The notes: generated by a model not told the origin, from the letters alone. A stretch of 64,000 bases of DNA from an uncultured Oscillospiraceae bacterium (GCA_949743955.1 CATJVQ010000023.1:45699-109698); one strand, 5' to 3'. Positions 17,534 through 26,513 are shown, numbered from the stretch's first letter. Numbers and translations: made by a program.

Positions 17534-18159
17534 TGGAGCGGTGTGTGATTGTTGGCGGCGCGAAAATTGGTGATTACAGCGCTCTGTGCGGACAGCTCCG
17601 GAAGGGGGACTTTTATATCTTCTGCGACAGCGGCCTGTACCATCAGGCGATGCTGGGAGTGAGGCCGAACCTGATTGTCGGCGATTTCGACTCGCATGAG
17701 AATCCGCATGCTGATGTAGAGACGATTGTCCTGCCCTGTGAAAAGGACGATACGGACACCGTCTTTGCGGTGAAGGAGGCTCTCCGCCGCGGGTTTGACG
17801 AATTTCTGCTGATTGGCGTCGTCGGGGGGCGGCTGGACCATACGCTGTGCAATGTTTCCATTCTGCTGATGCTCGATTCCGCCGGGAAGCGGGCCCGCAT
17901 CCTCGACGATTATTCCGAGATGGAGATCGTCTCCCGTGAGGCGATCCAGGTTGAGGACAGCGTTCTCTACTTTTCCCTCCTCAACATCTCCGGAACGGCG
18001 CGGGACGTGACAATCCGGAATGCGAAATATCCGCTGGAGGGAGCAAAAATCACGAGCGAATACCAGTACGGTGTCAGCAACGAGGTGATCCCCGGCCGGA
18101 CGGCTGAGGTGTCGGTCGGGGAGGGGCGGGCGCTGCTCGTGAAAATCCGGCGGGAGTAA
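17533..18159 (+). CDS. thiN: Thiamine pyrophosphokinase
   Basis: This 208-aa protein converts thiamine to TPP with ATP. Family motifs are FCDSGLYHQAMLGVRPNLIVGDFDSHE, the acidic CEKDDTDTVFAVKEAL and GVVGGRLDHTLCNVSIL, with the C-terminal thiamine-binding barrel afterwards. The start overlaps the HAD stop by one base. With thiT this gives a complete transport-and-activate route for thiamine in the window. It has no riboswitch of its own nearby. Confidence 0.93.
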   Translation: MERCVIVGGAKIGDYSALCGQLRKGDFYIFCDSGLYHQAMLGVRPNLIVGDFDSHENPHADVETIVLPCEKDDTDTVFAVKEALRRGFDEFLLIGVVGGRLDHTLCNVSILLMLDSAGKRARILDDYSEMEIVSREAIQVEDSVLYFSLLNISGTARDVTIRNAKYPLEGAKITSEYQYGVSNEVIPGRTAEVSVGEGRALLVKIRRE

Positions 18160-18237
18160 AGGGGATCGAAGAATGAGGGGATACTTTGAAGTCATTTTCG
18201 CCTCGACAAATATTGAGTTATAGAGGAAATCGTTATG

Positions 18238-18648
18238 CGTGATATTAAACCAGACGCGGAACAAATGGAAACTTTAGTTGGAAAGCCTTTATCTGAGATA
18301 TGGAATAAACTGTGCGCTTTAATTGATGAAAAATACGATATGGACTGCTTGTGGGGCAAAGGCGGAAAAGCGTGGAGATATGAATATAAATATCGCCGGG
18401 GCGGCAAAACTCTATGCGCGTTATATGCAAGAGAAAACTGCATCGGATTTATGGTTATCTTAGGAAAAGACGAACGCTTAAAATTTGAAAAAGACAGAGA
18501 AAATTACACAGAAGAAATTCAAAGAATCTATGACGAAATGCAAACCTATCGTGATGGGAAATGGATGATGTTTGAGCCGACAGATACTTCTTTATTTGAT
18601 GATTTTATCAGACTGTTGAGCATTAAAAAGAAACCAAACAGAAAATAG
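18238..18648 (+). CDS. DUF3788 family protein
   Basis: This is a 136-137-aa soluble protein recognised as DUF3788 from LIDEKYDMDCLWGKGGKAWRYEYKYRRGGKTLCALYARENCIGFMVILG and the C-terminal DGKWMMFEPTDTSLFDDFIRLLSIKKKP. The function is unknown; members are often acquired with stress or resistance-like accessory genes. Codon use is clearly AT-rich compared with the thiN gene 80 bp upstream, marking the left edge of an imported patch. The start may be ATG 18235 or the next few codons. The ribosome site GAGGAAATC is modest. Confidence 0.75.
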   Translation, partial: RDIKPDAEQMETLVGKPLSEIWNKLCALIDEKYDMDCLWGKGGKAWRYEYKYRRGGKTLCALYARENCIGFMVILGKDERLKFEKDRENYTEEIQRIYDEMQTYRDGKWMMFEPTDTSLFDDFIRLLSIKKKPNRK

Positions 18649-18729
18649 GGAATGAATGGTCTCCATTTTATCGAGGGGGGCTTATAAAAACAATTTACGC
18701 GATAGCAAACATGAAAAGGAGTTAACACA

Positions 18730-19372
18730 ATGATTGAATTGATCATTAACGATGCTCTTGAATTCGTCAGAGATACTTTTGAGGGTGATTATAGCGGTCA
18801 TGATTATTTCCATACCTTGAGAGTGTATAAAATGGCAGCGAGAATTGCAGAACAAGAGAACGCAGATTAAATAATAGTTCAGTTGGCCGCGTTGCTGCAC
18901 GATGTTGATGACCTCAAATTATCGCCTGAAACATATGTAAATAAGGACAGAGCGGTTGGCTTTTTGAAAAAGCATGGTATACCGGAAGCTATTACTAAAA
19001 CGATATGCAATATTATCGGTGATGTCTTTCAAAGGAACAGATTCCACTGCACCTGAAACAATCGAGGGAAAGTGTGTACAAGACGCCGACAGATTAGACG
19101 CCATGGGGGATATCGGTATTGCCAGAGCTTTTGCATATGGCGGAAACCATAATCGAATCATTTACGATCCTGAGATTAAACCAACCGTAAACATGAGTGC
19201 GGATAAATATCAGAGTCATATTTCTACAACCATTAACCATTTTTATGAAAAGCTGTTCAAACTCAAAGACTTGATGAATACGGACGCAGCAAAAAGAATT
19301 GCCGAACAAAGAGAACAGTATATGAAACTCTATATTTCGGAATTTTTAGATGAATGGGACGGGATTCGATAA
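18730..19372 (+). pseudogene. Broken HD-domain phosphohydrolase (YedJ/YpgQ-like)
   Basis: Reading from ATG 18730 gives MIELIINDALEFVRDTFEGDYSGHDYFHTLRVYKMAARIAEQENAD, then an in-frame TAA at 18868. The frame continues with LAALLHDVDDLKLSPETYVNK, so this was one gene. A frameshift near 19015-19025 moves the rest into the frame of track ORF 18974..19372 (SFKGTDSTAPETIEGKCVQDADRLDAMGDIGIARAFAYGG). HD metal ligands (H..HDYFH, LLHDVDD, ADRLDAMG) are still visible. Two lesions make it a pseudogene unless sequencing errors explain both. The AT-rich codon use matches its neighbours. Confidence 0.85.
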
Positions 19373-19409
19373 ATATAGATTTAATGATATAGTAGGAGGC
19401 GGGTTGTTT

Positions 19410-19886
19410 ATGGAAATAAAGATGATAGATTTACCAATGATTACTGTTATTGGTAAAGAGGGTTTATGCACCAAAGAAAAAAATATTTCGCAGCAGTTAT
19501 GGCAGGAAGCTGATTCTCATTTTAATGAAGTGGCTGCTCTTGGAATGAAAAATCCAGATGGGACATATGTTGGGTTTTGGGGAGCAATGAGCGATGAAAG
19601 CAAGTCTTTTCGTCCATGGACTCATCAGTTTACAAGAGGATTATACCTTGCAGGTGTTGAAGCTTATGCTGACGCAGCTGCGCCTGAAGGGTGGACTAAA
19701 TGGGTTATACCAGCGCGAAAATATATGGTTGTGGACATTGAACCAAACAGATATAGCGAAATATTTGACGAGGTAATCAATCATACCATTCCTGAAAAGG
19801 GAATGAAACTCGCAGGGGCAGCGTGTGATTATACTGAGCCTGCGACAGGAAAAAACAAGCTGTTTTTTCCTGTCGAATCTTTATAA
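19410..19886 (+). CDS. GyrI-like / AraC effector-binding domain protein
   Basis: This is a 158-aa stand-alone GyrI-like ligand-binding domain. MEIKMIDLPMITVIGKEGLCT opens the fold and FTRGLYLAGVEAY, WTKWVIPARKYMVVDIE and IPEKGMKLAGAACDYTEP follow the family pattern. Such domains bind hydrophobic drugs or toxins, and stand-alone forms can act as hydrolases or antidotes. The start at ATG 19410 follows AGGAGG at 19394-19399; the track start is 60 bases too early. It is the last gene of the AT-rich patch and ends before a bidirectional terminator. Confidence 0.8.
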   Translation: MEIKMIDLPMITVIGKEGLCTKEKNISQQLWQEADSHFNEVAALGMKNPDGTYVGFWGAMSDESKSFRPWTHQFTRGLYLAGVEAYADAAAPEGWTKWVIPARKYMVVDIEPNRYSEIFDEVINHTIPEKGMKLAGAACDYTEPATGKNKLFFPVESL

Positions 19887-19940
19887 GAAATTCCGGGTTG
19901 CCGGGGGCATATAAAGACGATTTCTGCCATCGAAAACACA

Positions 19941-19975
19941 AAAAAGATCTGCCGCAATTTGCGGCAGATCTTTTT
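19941..19975. terminator. Bidirectional terminator
   Basis: AAAAAGATCTGCCGC-AATTT-GCGGCAGATCTTTTT is a perfect stem with A-run and T-run flanks. It can end both the GyrI-like gene (+) and uraA (-). Confidence 0.92.
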
Positions 19976-19989
19976 GCGGTTGGATCCGT

Positions 19990-21219
19990 TTACAGCTCCT
20001 CCGGAAATAGCTGATTGCAGATGACACCGAGCACGACAGCAAGGAACAGCCCGGAAATCTGGAAGCCGCCGATGGAGATGCCGCTCGAGAGCCCAAGCCC
20101 GACGACCAGAATCAGTGCGACGGTGATGAGGTTGCGCGAGTAGGAAAAGTCCAGCCGGGATTCGGCACGTGTCCGGATACCGATGGCAGCAATCATGCCG
20201 AAAAGCAGGATGGAGACGCCGCCCATAACCGGCCCGGGGATGGTCTGCAAGAGAGCCCCCACCTTGCCGAACAGGCCGAGCGCGATGGCGAAGACGGACG
20301 CTATCTCGAGCACGAACGGGTTATACACTTTCGTTACGGCTAGGACGCCGGTGTTTTCGCCATACGTCGTATTCGCCGGTCCGCCGAGGAGACCGGCGGC
20401 GAGGGTGGCTAAGCCGTCGCCAAGGATGGTGCGGTCAAGGCCGGGATCCTTTAAGAAGTTCTGCCCGACTACAGCCCCGTTGGTCGTGATGTCGCCGACA
20501 TGCTCCATAAACGTGACCAGCGCGATAGGAGCGATCGTCAGGATGGCGGAGAGCTCAAATTTGGGCAGTGTAAAGAAATCGCCGATGCGCCAGACAGGTG
20601 AAATCCAGCCTGCCTCCAGAATGGGAGTGAAATTTACCAGCGCTTCGGCCGGGTGGGCGATAAGGTCGAACAGAATCGAGGCGATGTACCCTACCGAAAT
20701 GCCGATGAGGATCGGGACAAGTTTAAAATATCCCTTGGCGAAGATGCTCACGATGATGACAGTGGCCAGGGTGATGATGGAAATCAGCCAGTTGCCGGAG
20801 GCGTTCTGCAAAGCGCTCGGAGCAAGTGTCAGCCCGATGACAACGATGACCGGCCCGGTGACGACCGGTGGGAACAGACGGAGCATTTTTTCCGGCCCGA
20901 TGAATTTAATGATAATCGAAAGCGCTACGTAGATGAGGCCCGCGAAGATGACACCGCCCTGCACATACGGGATGCGGCCCGGGTCGCCCTGCATGACGAT
21001 CTGGATGCCCGCGATAAACGCGAAGCTCGACCCAACGAATACAGGCACCTTTCCGCCCGTGCACAGGTGAAAGATAATGGTGCCGATGCCGGCTGTAATC
21101 AGCGCGACAGCGGGATTTAAGCCGGTGAGCGCCGGAACGAGTACGGTTGCGCCGAACATGGCAAACAGATGCTGGACGCCGAGCAAAATATTCTGACCGG
21201 ACAGCTTGACTTCTCTCAT
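19990..21219 (-). CDS. uraA: Uracil/xanthine permease, NCS2 family
   Basis: This 409-aa membrane protein has about 14 helices. It shows the UraA pattern LLGVQHLFAMFGATVLVPALTGLNPAVALITAGIGTIIFHLCTGGKVPVFVGSSFAFIAG, the substrate-site helix ALVTFMEHVGDITTNGAVVG and GLLGGPANTTYGENTGVLAVTKVYNP. It imports uracil with H+. I place the start at ATG 21219 (MREVKLSG) after AAAGGGA; the longer track start adds 18 residues without a ribosome site. It is monocistronic, with its own promoter and terminator. A xanthine substrate cannot be excluded. Confidence 0.92.
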   Translation of the reverse strand: MREVKLSGQNILLGVQHLFAMFGATVLVPALTGLNPAVALITAGIGTIIFHLCTGGKVPVFVGSSFAFIAGIQIVMQGDPGRIPYVQGGVIFAGLIYVALSIIIKFIGPEKMLRLFPPVVTGPVIVVIGLTLAPSALQNASGNWLISIITLATVIIVSIFAKGYFKLVPILIGISVGYIASILFDLIAHPAEALVNFTPILEAGWISPVWRIGDFFTLPKFELSAILTIAPIALVTFMEHVGDITTNGAVVGQNFLKDPGLDRTILGDGLATLAAGLLGGPANTTYGENTGVLAVTKVYNPFVLEIASVFAIALGLFGKVGALLQTIPGPVMGGVSILLFGMIAAIGIRTRAESRLDFSYSRNLITVALILVVGLGLSSGISIGGFQISGLFLAVVLGVICNQLFPEEL

Positions 21220-21273
21220 ACGGATCCACGTCCCTTTCTGGTAAGAGGATGAATTTCCACACAAACCGGGCAT

Positions 21274-21302
21274 ATTATAGCATATTTTGGCGTTTCAGGC
21301 AA
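21274..21302 (-). promoter_or_regulatory. Promoter of uraA
   Basis: TTGCCT (complement 21297-21302), a 17-bp spacer ending in TGC (extended -10), and TATAAT (complement 21274-21279). The leader to the start is about 50 bp, too short for a large riboswitch. Confidence 0.8.
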
Positions 21303-21336
21303 CATAATTCAACAAAATATGGCACTGGATTTTATC

Positions 21337-21374
21337 AAAAAACAGCGGCGGCACAATGAGGCGTGCCGCCGCTG
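21337..21374 (-). terminator. Terminator of the dehydrogenase gene
   Basis: CAGCGGCGGCAC and GTGCCGCCGCTG form a 12-bp perfect stem, followed on the minus strand by TTTTTT. Confidence 0.93.
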
Positions 21375-21384
21375 CATCTATTTT

Positions 21385-22425
21385 TTAATCAACGGAGAAC
21401 TGCATGGGGTAGGAGAGATATTCCACGGGATCGAGCTTCTCAGCGGTGTAATAACCGGCGGGAGCGTTCAGAATGGTGGGAATGCGGTTGACGATAGTCG
21501 CGCAGGTGTGCTCGACGGTCGCGGGCTTGCGGACAAAGAAGGTGGTGTCCGGCTCGCCGAGGATCTTCCAGTCGCACATGTCGCCGTCGTCGGGTCCGTA
21601 GACCTTGCCGATGCACTGTGTCTCAATAATGGGGCCCTGGAAGGTCTCGGTTGTCACAACGGCGCTCATGCCGATGCAGTTTCCCTTCGGGATAGTGGCG
21701 CCCATGGTGGCAGAGTAGAGGTCAGTGTCGTAGAAATACGGCACGCACTTCTGTGTCTGGGACTTGATGGTCCAGCCCATCTTCGAGCAGAGGGCCTCGT
21801 TGGAATTCCACACGTAGGAGGGCTCGAGCGTGGTGGGATGCGCGATGCTCGCCTCAAACTCCTCGGGTGTCAGGCCGACGCCATGCGCCTTCGCCAGCGC
21901 GAGGCCGTAGTCCTCGACATTGTAGCTGACAGCGCCTTCGATCTTGTTGATGGTGTGCACGCCGCCCGCGACACAGGCGATCATATTGATCCAGTAGATG
22001 TCCTGCATGCCGCTGCCGACGATGGTGCAGCCTGTCTCTTTGGCGAGCTTATCGAGCTTATTGGTGATAGCGGCGGAAGTGGTCCAGGGATAAATCGCCT
22101 CTTCGCAGGTGGTGACGACGTTGATGCCGCGGCTGACACACTTTTCAAAATGCGGATAGACGTCCGTCATAAAGCTGAAGAGGGTAACGACGGCGATGTC
22201 CGCATCGCACTCATCGAGCACGGCGTCCGCGTCACTGCGGATGGGAACACCCAGCTTGACGCCGAGTCCGGCATAATCGCCCACGTCCATGCCGACAATC
22301 TCTGGATTAACGTCGATAGCGCCGACAATCTCTGCGCCCTTTTCATAGAGGTAACGCAGCGTATACTTGGCCATTTTGCCGCAGCCATACTGCACGACAC
22401 GGATTTTTTCATTGAAACCACACAT
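21385..22425 (-). CDS. 2,4-diaminopentanoate dehydrogenase-like oxidoreductase
   Basis: This 346-aa protein has an N-terminal Rossmann domain ([48 protein letters not shown]) of the dihydrodipicolinate-reductase type. The all-alpha/beta C-terminal half resembles Ord, the amine dehydrogenase of ornithine fermentation ([62 protein letters not shown]). The reaction is probably NAD(P)-dependent oxidation of an amino acid or diamine; the exact substrate is inferred only. No ortho-type partner genes (ornithine aminomutase, OrtAB) are next to it. It may share a regulon with the permease upstream. Confidence 0.68.
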   Translation of the reverse strand: MCGFNEKIRVVQYGCGKMAKYTLRYLYEKGAEIVGAIDVNPEIVGMDVGDYAGLGVKLGVPIRSDADAVLDECDADIAVVTLFSFMTDVYPHFEKCVSRGINVVTTCEEAIYPWTTSAAITNKLDKLAKETGCTIVGSGMQDIYWINMIACVAGGVHTINKIEGAVSYNVEDYGLALAKAHGVGLTPEEFEASIAHPTTLEPSYVWNSNEALCSKMGWTIKSQTQKCVPYFYDTDLYSATMGATIPKGNCIGMSAVVTTETFQGPIIETQCIGKVYGPDDGDMCDWKILGEPDTTFFVRKPATVEHTCATIVNRIPTILNAPAGYYTAEKLDPVEYLSYPMQFSVD

Positions 22426-22610
22426 GATACCAATCCCTCGCTTTAATTGTATTTTTGAGCTGCTTTTAGTATAGGGCTTATAGCAGGTATAAAGTCAAGA
22501 AAAATCTGTCAGTTTTCTGAAGATTTTTGTTGGGAGATCACAGGGCGAAACTCCCCGAGGGTATGGTATCCGCGATGGACTGACTTTTCTCATTCCGCCG
22601 ACCGCAGCGT

Positions 22611-23747
22611 TCAGGTCGTGAAAATCAGCCAGAATCCCAGAAGAATCATCAGAAAGCAGATGTTTGCCGCGGTAAAATACCAAAAATATGCCCTTTTCCT
22701 CTGACGCTCCGCCCGTACAACGATTTTATAGGAAATCAGGCTGGCCATAGACGCGATCAGCGTTCCAAGGCCGCCAAGGTTGACGCCGATAGTCAGAGCG
22801 GACAAATTTTCTGTAAATCCAGACAACAGAAGTGCCGCCGGTACGTTGCTGATGATCTGGCTGGCGGCTATACCGGCCAAAACCTCATGACCGGAGACGA
22901 TCTGCCGCAGCGCCTGAGAGAATGCCGGGAGCCGCCGGAGGTTGCCGATAAAGATAAAAAATCCAGTGAATGTCAGCAGCAGGCTGTAATCGATGAGGAA
23001 GAAAACGCGTTTGTCCATCAGCAGCAGGGAAATGGCGGTCACGCCGAAAGTTACACAGCAGGGGATCACACGGGCTACTGTCAGCAGATCAAGCACAAAG
23101 AGGAGGCCGTAGACAATCAGATGGCCCCTGCTTCCCGTAATTGATGCATTCCCGTCGAAGGAGACGTGCACCGCTCCCGGGCAGGCCATGGACTGGACGA
23201 TGCTCCAGATAAGAATGACAAGGAACGATGCCAATGTATAGGGCAGCATTAGAAGAATAAAGTCCCTCAGAGAAAGACCGGATCTGCCGTACAAATACAG
23301 ATTCTGCGGATTCCCGATGGGCGTGAGCATACTGCCAAGATTGGCGGCGATGGTCTGCAGGACCACAGTGGGGATGATCAGCCGCAATTTGGTTTCCGGC
23401 CCTATCATATCGAAGACAATCAATGTAAAGGGCACAAAGGTAATGAGGGCTACATCATTCGTTACCAGCATACTGGAAAAGAAGCAGATCAGAACAAGGA
23501 GCAGCACCAGCTGCCAGACTTTCCGTAACCGCCTCAGGAGCGCCTGGCCGACACACTGGAACACACCGCTTTTTTGCAGACCGGTCATGACACTCATCAG
23601 ACAGAACAGGATGGACAGTGTTCGAAAGTCCACATAGCTTATGTATTCCCTATCCGGGGGAACGAAAAGCATGGAAACGATGGCAAGGGCAAATGCCGCG
23701 CATAATACTGTTTCCCGCCTCAAAAAGTGAACGAGCTTCTCTTTCAT
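22611..23747 (-). CDS. ArsB/CitMHS-type anion permease
   Basis: This 378-aa polytopic protein has about ten helices. The pattern of the ion-transporter superfamily is clear: YVDFRTLSILFCLMSVMTGLQKSGVF, FFSSMLVTNDVALITFVPFTLIVF (the TNDVAL hairpin), and NLGSMLTPIGNPQNLYLYG, repeated in the second half as QIISNVPAALLLSGF and VNLGGLGTLIASMASLISYKI. Members move arsenite, citrate or other anions; no arsenic genes are near. AGGAGAAAACC precedes the ATG. The neighbour downstream is the amine-dehydrogenase-like gene, so an amino-acid or organic-acid substrate is possible. Confidence 0.85.
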   Translation of the reverse strand: MKEKLVHFLRRETVLCAAFALAIVSMLFVPPDREYISYVDFRTLSILFCLMSVMTGLQKSGVFQCVGQALLRRLRKVWQLVLLLVLICFFSSMLVTNDVALITFVPFTLIVFDMIGPETKLRLIIPTVVLQTIAANLGSMLTPIGNPQNLYLYGRSGLSLRDFILLMLPYTLASFLVILIWSIVQSMACPGAVHVSFDGNASITGSRGHLIVYGLLFVLDLLTVARVIPCCVTFGVTAISLLLMDKRVFFLIDYSLLLTFTGFFIFIGNLRRLPAFSQALRQIVSGHEVLAGIAASQIISNVPAALLLSGFTENLSALTIGVNLGGLGTLIASMASLISYKIVVRAERQRKRAYFWYFTAANICFLMILLGFWLIFTT

Positions 23748-23871
23748 CTGGTTTTCTCCTGTGCTTTTTATGAGGATAAAAATAGCGGCATGCTCTCTCC
23801 TGATAAAAGGATATAATCCTCCCCATCGCCTCTAAAGGGTGACACGGTAATATACGGCGCCGGATGGCTCT

Positions 23872-24366
23872 TTACTCTGCCGCGCCATAGATGGAATCCA
23901 GCAGCCGGATGCCCGCCTCGGTCCGGAAAAAGTTCTGCCGTGCAGCCCGGATGGATTCCTCCTGATGCGCGCCCTCGTCCGCATTGACGAGATAATCCGC
24001 CTCGAGCAGGATCCGGTGATCCAGCCCGTCCACGTCCGTGTACGTGTGGTGATGCCCGACCAGCCAGCAGACACGCTCGGCGATCGGGGCGGGACACATG
24101 ACTTCCTCCAGAAGAGCCGCCGCCAGCGCGGGCCCCTCCTTCTCCTGCATCTTCCCGTCCGCATGGCCGTACTTTTCCCGGCAAAGGGGGCAGGCAATGT
24201 CGTGGACGGCGGCCGCAATTTCCAAAATCTCCTGCGTCTTTGGCGGGAGCCCTTCGAGCTCGCCGATGGTTTTGGCATAGGCATACACTTTAAGGAAATG
24301 GCTGATGTCGCGGCGGTTCTTGTGATAGAAACGGATCATACTTTCGATGACGCCTGCAATCTGCAA
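23872..24366 (-). CDS. HD-domain hydrolase
   Basis: This is a 164-aa soluble HD-domain protein. Metal ligands are visible in order: HFLKVYAYAKTIGELEG, AAAVHDIACPLCREKYGHADG and VGHHHTYTDVDGLDHRILLEADYLVNADEG. I set the start at TTG 24366, seven bases after AGGAGGG; the track's longer version has no ribosome site. Such small HD proteins hydrolyse nucleotides or other phosphates. The Cys pair in HDIACPLC is a recurring feature of this subfamily. The substrate is unknown. Confidence 0.8.
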   Translation of the reverse strand: MQIAGVIESMIRFYHKNRRDISHFLKVYAYAKTIGELEGLPPKTQEILEIAAAVHDIACPLCREKYGHADGKMQEKEGPALAAALLEEVMCPAPIAERVCWLVGHHHTYTDVDGLDHRILLEADYLVNADEGAHQEESIRAARQNFFRTEAGIRLLDSIYGAAE

Positions 24367-24444
24367 AGAAAATCCCTCCTGTGGATCATTTAATGAAAAT
24401 GAATGGGGATTTGGTGGCACAGGAACATGCCGCGTTCGTTTCCC

Positions 24445-24684
24445 TCAAGGCAGGTCGGTCAGCACCTCGCACAGATAGCCCCCGGCGACGGCATGGCCGT
24501 TTTGGGCGGCGTGATCGAGTGGGCGCAGGGCATACTCCTTCTCCTTGGCGAAGCGATCGCAGTAGATGCACAGATACATCCCCGGATCTATGGTGGTGGT
24601 CAGCTCACGCCGATCAAAAAGTCGCAGTGTCTGCTGGGAAATGGGGTTGATTATCGCCATTTGACTGATGGTCAGCCAATCCAT
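24445..24684 (-). pseudogene. MerR-family regulator remnant with internal deletion
   Basis: From ATG 24684 (ribosome site GGGAGGG) the sequence reads MDWLTISQMAIINPISQQTLRLFDRRELTTTIDP, the start of a MerR helix-turn-helix. It then jumps to GMYLCIYCDRFAKEKEYALRPLDHAAQNGHAVAGGYLCEVLTDLP, which looks like the ligand-binding part of a BmrR-type MerR regulator. The wing, the dimerisation coiled coil and most of the effector domain (typically ~270 aa in total) are missing, yet the frame is kept for 79 codons. I read it as a decayed gene made by internal deletion plus 3' loss. A short expressed peptide cannot be excluded. Confidence 0.7.
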
Positions 24685-24704
24685 GAAACAGTCCCTCCCG
24701 TCTG

Positions 24705-25529
24705 TCAGACACACCCCATAACAACACGCCCGATGCCCGCATAGTCCTCCCGTACACCGACCTCTTTCATCCCCGCCCCGCGCAGTAAGGAGGCAACTTC
24801 CTGCGCCTGCCCCGCGCCGGACTCGAGCAGGAGCCATCCGCCGGGGAGCAGCGCCTGCGGAAAGCGCCGCGCAATCATCCGGTAAAAAAACAGGCCGTCC
24901 TCCCCGGCGGCCAGAGCCATTTTTGGCTCAAAACGGACCTCCGGCTGCATTGCGCCGAAGTCCTCCCGCCGCAGATACGGCGGATTAGAGACGATTAGCG
25001 CATACCGCCGCGCCGGCTCCCATGCGCAGATGTCCCCCCGTATAGCGTTCACACGGGCCGCGGGATAGCGCGACAGATTCTCTGTCAGTACAGGGAACGC
25101 CTCCTCCGAGAGCTCCACGGCGTCCGCCTCACGGGAGCATTCGAGCGCGAGCGTCACGCCCAGCACGCCGCTTCCGCTGCACAGATCGAGCACCGGCCCC
25201 GCCGGAAGCGGCAGATCCAGCGCGGCCTCGACAAGGCATTCTGTCTCCGGGCGCGGGATGAGCACCCCTTCGCGCACGGTAAAACGCCGCCCATAAAACT
25301 CCCAGAATCCGAGCAGGTACTGTAACGGATACCGTTCCGCACGCCGGGAAAGGAGGGCGGCATAGCGCGCGGCGGCATCGTCGTCCAAGGATTCGCGCAG
25401 GAACAACGCCTCCCAGGAAAGGCCCGCCGCGCACAGAAGCAGTTCACGCGCGTCGAATGCCGGGGAGGGGACCTCCGCCTGCCGCAGGAGAGCAGCCCCC
25501 TCCCGCAGCAGACTGTCAATACGCGGCAT
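24705..25529 (-). CDS. prmC: Release-factor glutamine methyltransferase
   Basis: This 274-aa protein methylates the GGQ glutamine of release factors. An N-terminal helical domain carries RYPLQYLLGFWEFYGRRFTVREGVLIPRPETE. The SAM motif is VLDLCSGSGVLGVTLALE and the catalytic motif is VSNPPYLRREDF. Its start overlaps the stop of the DUF1385 gene upstream, the usual clostridial order. The expected downstream partner prfA is not here; a broken MerR gene lies there instead. Confidence 0.95.
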   Translation of the reverse strand: MPRIDSLLREGAALLRQAEVPSPAFDARELLLCAAGLSWEALFLRESLDDDAAARYAALLSRRAERYPLQYLLGFWEFYGRRFTVREGVLIPRPETECLVEAALDLPLPAGPVLDLCSGSGVLGVTLALECSREADAVELSEEAFPVLTENLSRYPAARVNAIRGDICAWEPARRYALIVSNPPYLRREDFGAMQPEVRFEPKMALAAGEDGLFFYRMIARRFPQALLPGGWLLLESGAGQAQEVASLLRGAGMKEVGVREDYAGIGRVVMGCV

Positions 25530-26463
25530 CAGCCCGATTTTCCGGGATGACCGCCTTCATTGCCGCGATGGCGACCTCGATTTCGGAAGCGTCCGGCTCG
25601 CGGGTGGTCAGCCGCTGGAGGCACAGTCCCGGCGCGGAGATGATGCGGGTAAAGAGATTGTCATGCCGCCCGGCGAAGCGGATGACTTCATACGCGGCCC
25701 CGACCACTACCGGCAGCAGGATCAATTTGAGCAGCACCCGCATGATCAGGCTGTCCCACGTGACGACGGAAAAGACAAGGATGGAAATCACCAGCACAAT
25801 GAGTAAAAAGCTGGTCCCGCAGCGCGGATGGAAGCGCTGAAAACGCATGACGTTTTCGACAGTCAGTTCCTGATCATGTTCGTAGCAGAAGATAGTTTTA
25901 TGCTCCGCTCCGTGATATTCAAAGAGGCGGCGGATTTCCTTCAAATGGGAGATGATCGCCAGATAGGCCACGAAGATAGCGATTTTAATGATTCCCTCAA
26001 CAGCGGTCAGCCCTATGCCGGAACGGATGAGGGGGCGCAGCAGGGAGCTGATAGCGGCCGGCAGGAACATGAACAGCCCCAGGGCCAGCGCCATGGAGAT
26101 GATGAAGGTCAGAGCACTGAACAGAGCAGACGCCTTATCACCCATCTTTTCCTGCATCTTCTTTTCAAATTCGGACGTCTCTGCCTCATTTCCGGAGAGC
26201 TCCACCGAGCGCATGAGCATCCGGTAGCCGAGCGTGAGCATGCTGACAAAATTGAAGATGCCGCGCACAAACGGCACACGGCGGCACCACGGCTTCTTCC
26301 CCTGCTTTTCCGTATACTCAAGGGCGATTTCACCGTCCGGCTTGCGTACAGCCAAGGCGCACTTGTCCACCCCGGCGGCGGAGAAGTCCCCCCGCATCAT
26401 CACGCCCTCCATCACGGCCTGTCCGCCGATGGAGGTCTTAAAGCCGGTGTTTTCCTGTTTCAA
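25516..26463 (-). CDS. DUF1385 (YqhQ-like) membrane protein
   Basis: This 315-aa membrane protein opens with TSIGGQAVMEGVMMRGDFSAAGVDKCALAVRKPDGEI, the hallmark of DUF1385. About four to five helices follow (ALFSALTFIISMALALGLFMFLPAAI, IAIFVAYLAII, TSFLLIVLVISILVFSVV). It also has RRLFEYHGAEHKTIFCYEHDQELTVENVMRFQRFHPRCGTSF, with several conserved His/Cys residues that suggest a metal site. The function is not established. The gene is commonly linked to prmC/prfA and rpmE in Firmicutes, and overlaps prmC here. Confidence 0.9.
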   Translation of the reverse strand: MKQENTGFKTSIGGQAVMEGVMMRGDFSAAGVDKCALAVRKPDGEIALEYTEKQGKKPWCRRVPFVRGIFNFVSMLTLGYRMLMRSVELSGNEAETSEFEKKMQEKMGDKASALFSALTFIISMALALGLFMFLPAAISSLLRPLIRSGIGLTAVEGIIKIAIFVAYLAIISHLKEIRRLFEYHGAEHKTIFCYEHDQELTVENVMRFQRFHPRCGTSFLLIVLVISILVFSVVTWDSLIMRVLLKLILLPVVVGAAYEVIRFAGRHDNLFTRIISAPGLCLQRLTTREPDASEIEVAIAAMKAVIPENRADAAY

Positions 26464-26513
26464 TCGGATTCCTTCTTTCTTTGCGATAAAACGTCAGAAC
26501 GGCATATCCGGCA

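Noticed and set aside
21319-22446. 375-aa plus-strand ORF
   Set aside because: Antisense to the amine-dehydrogenase-like gene and its terminator.
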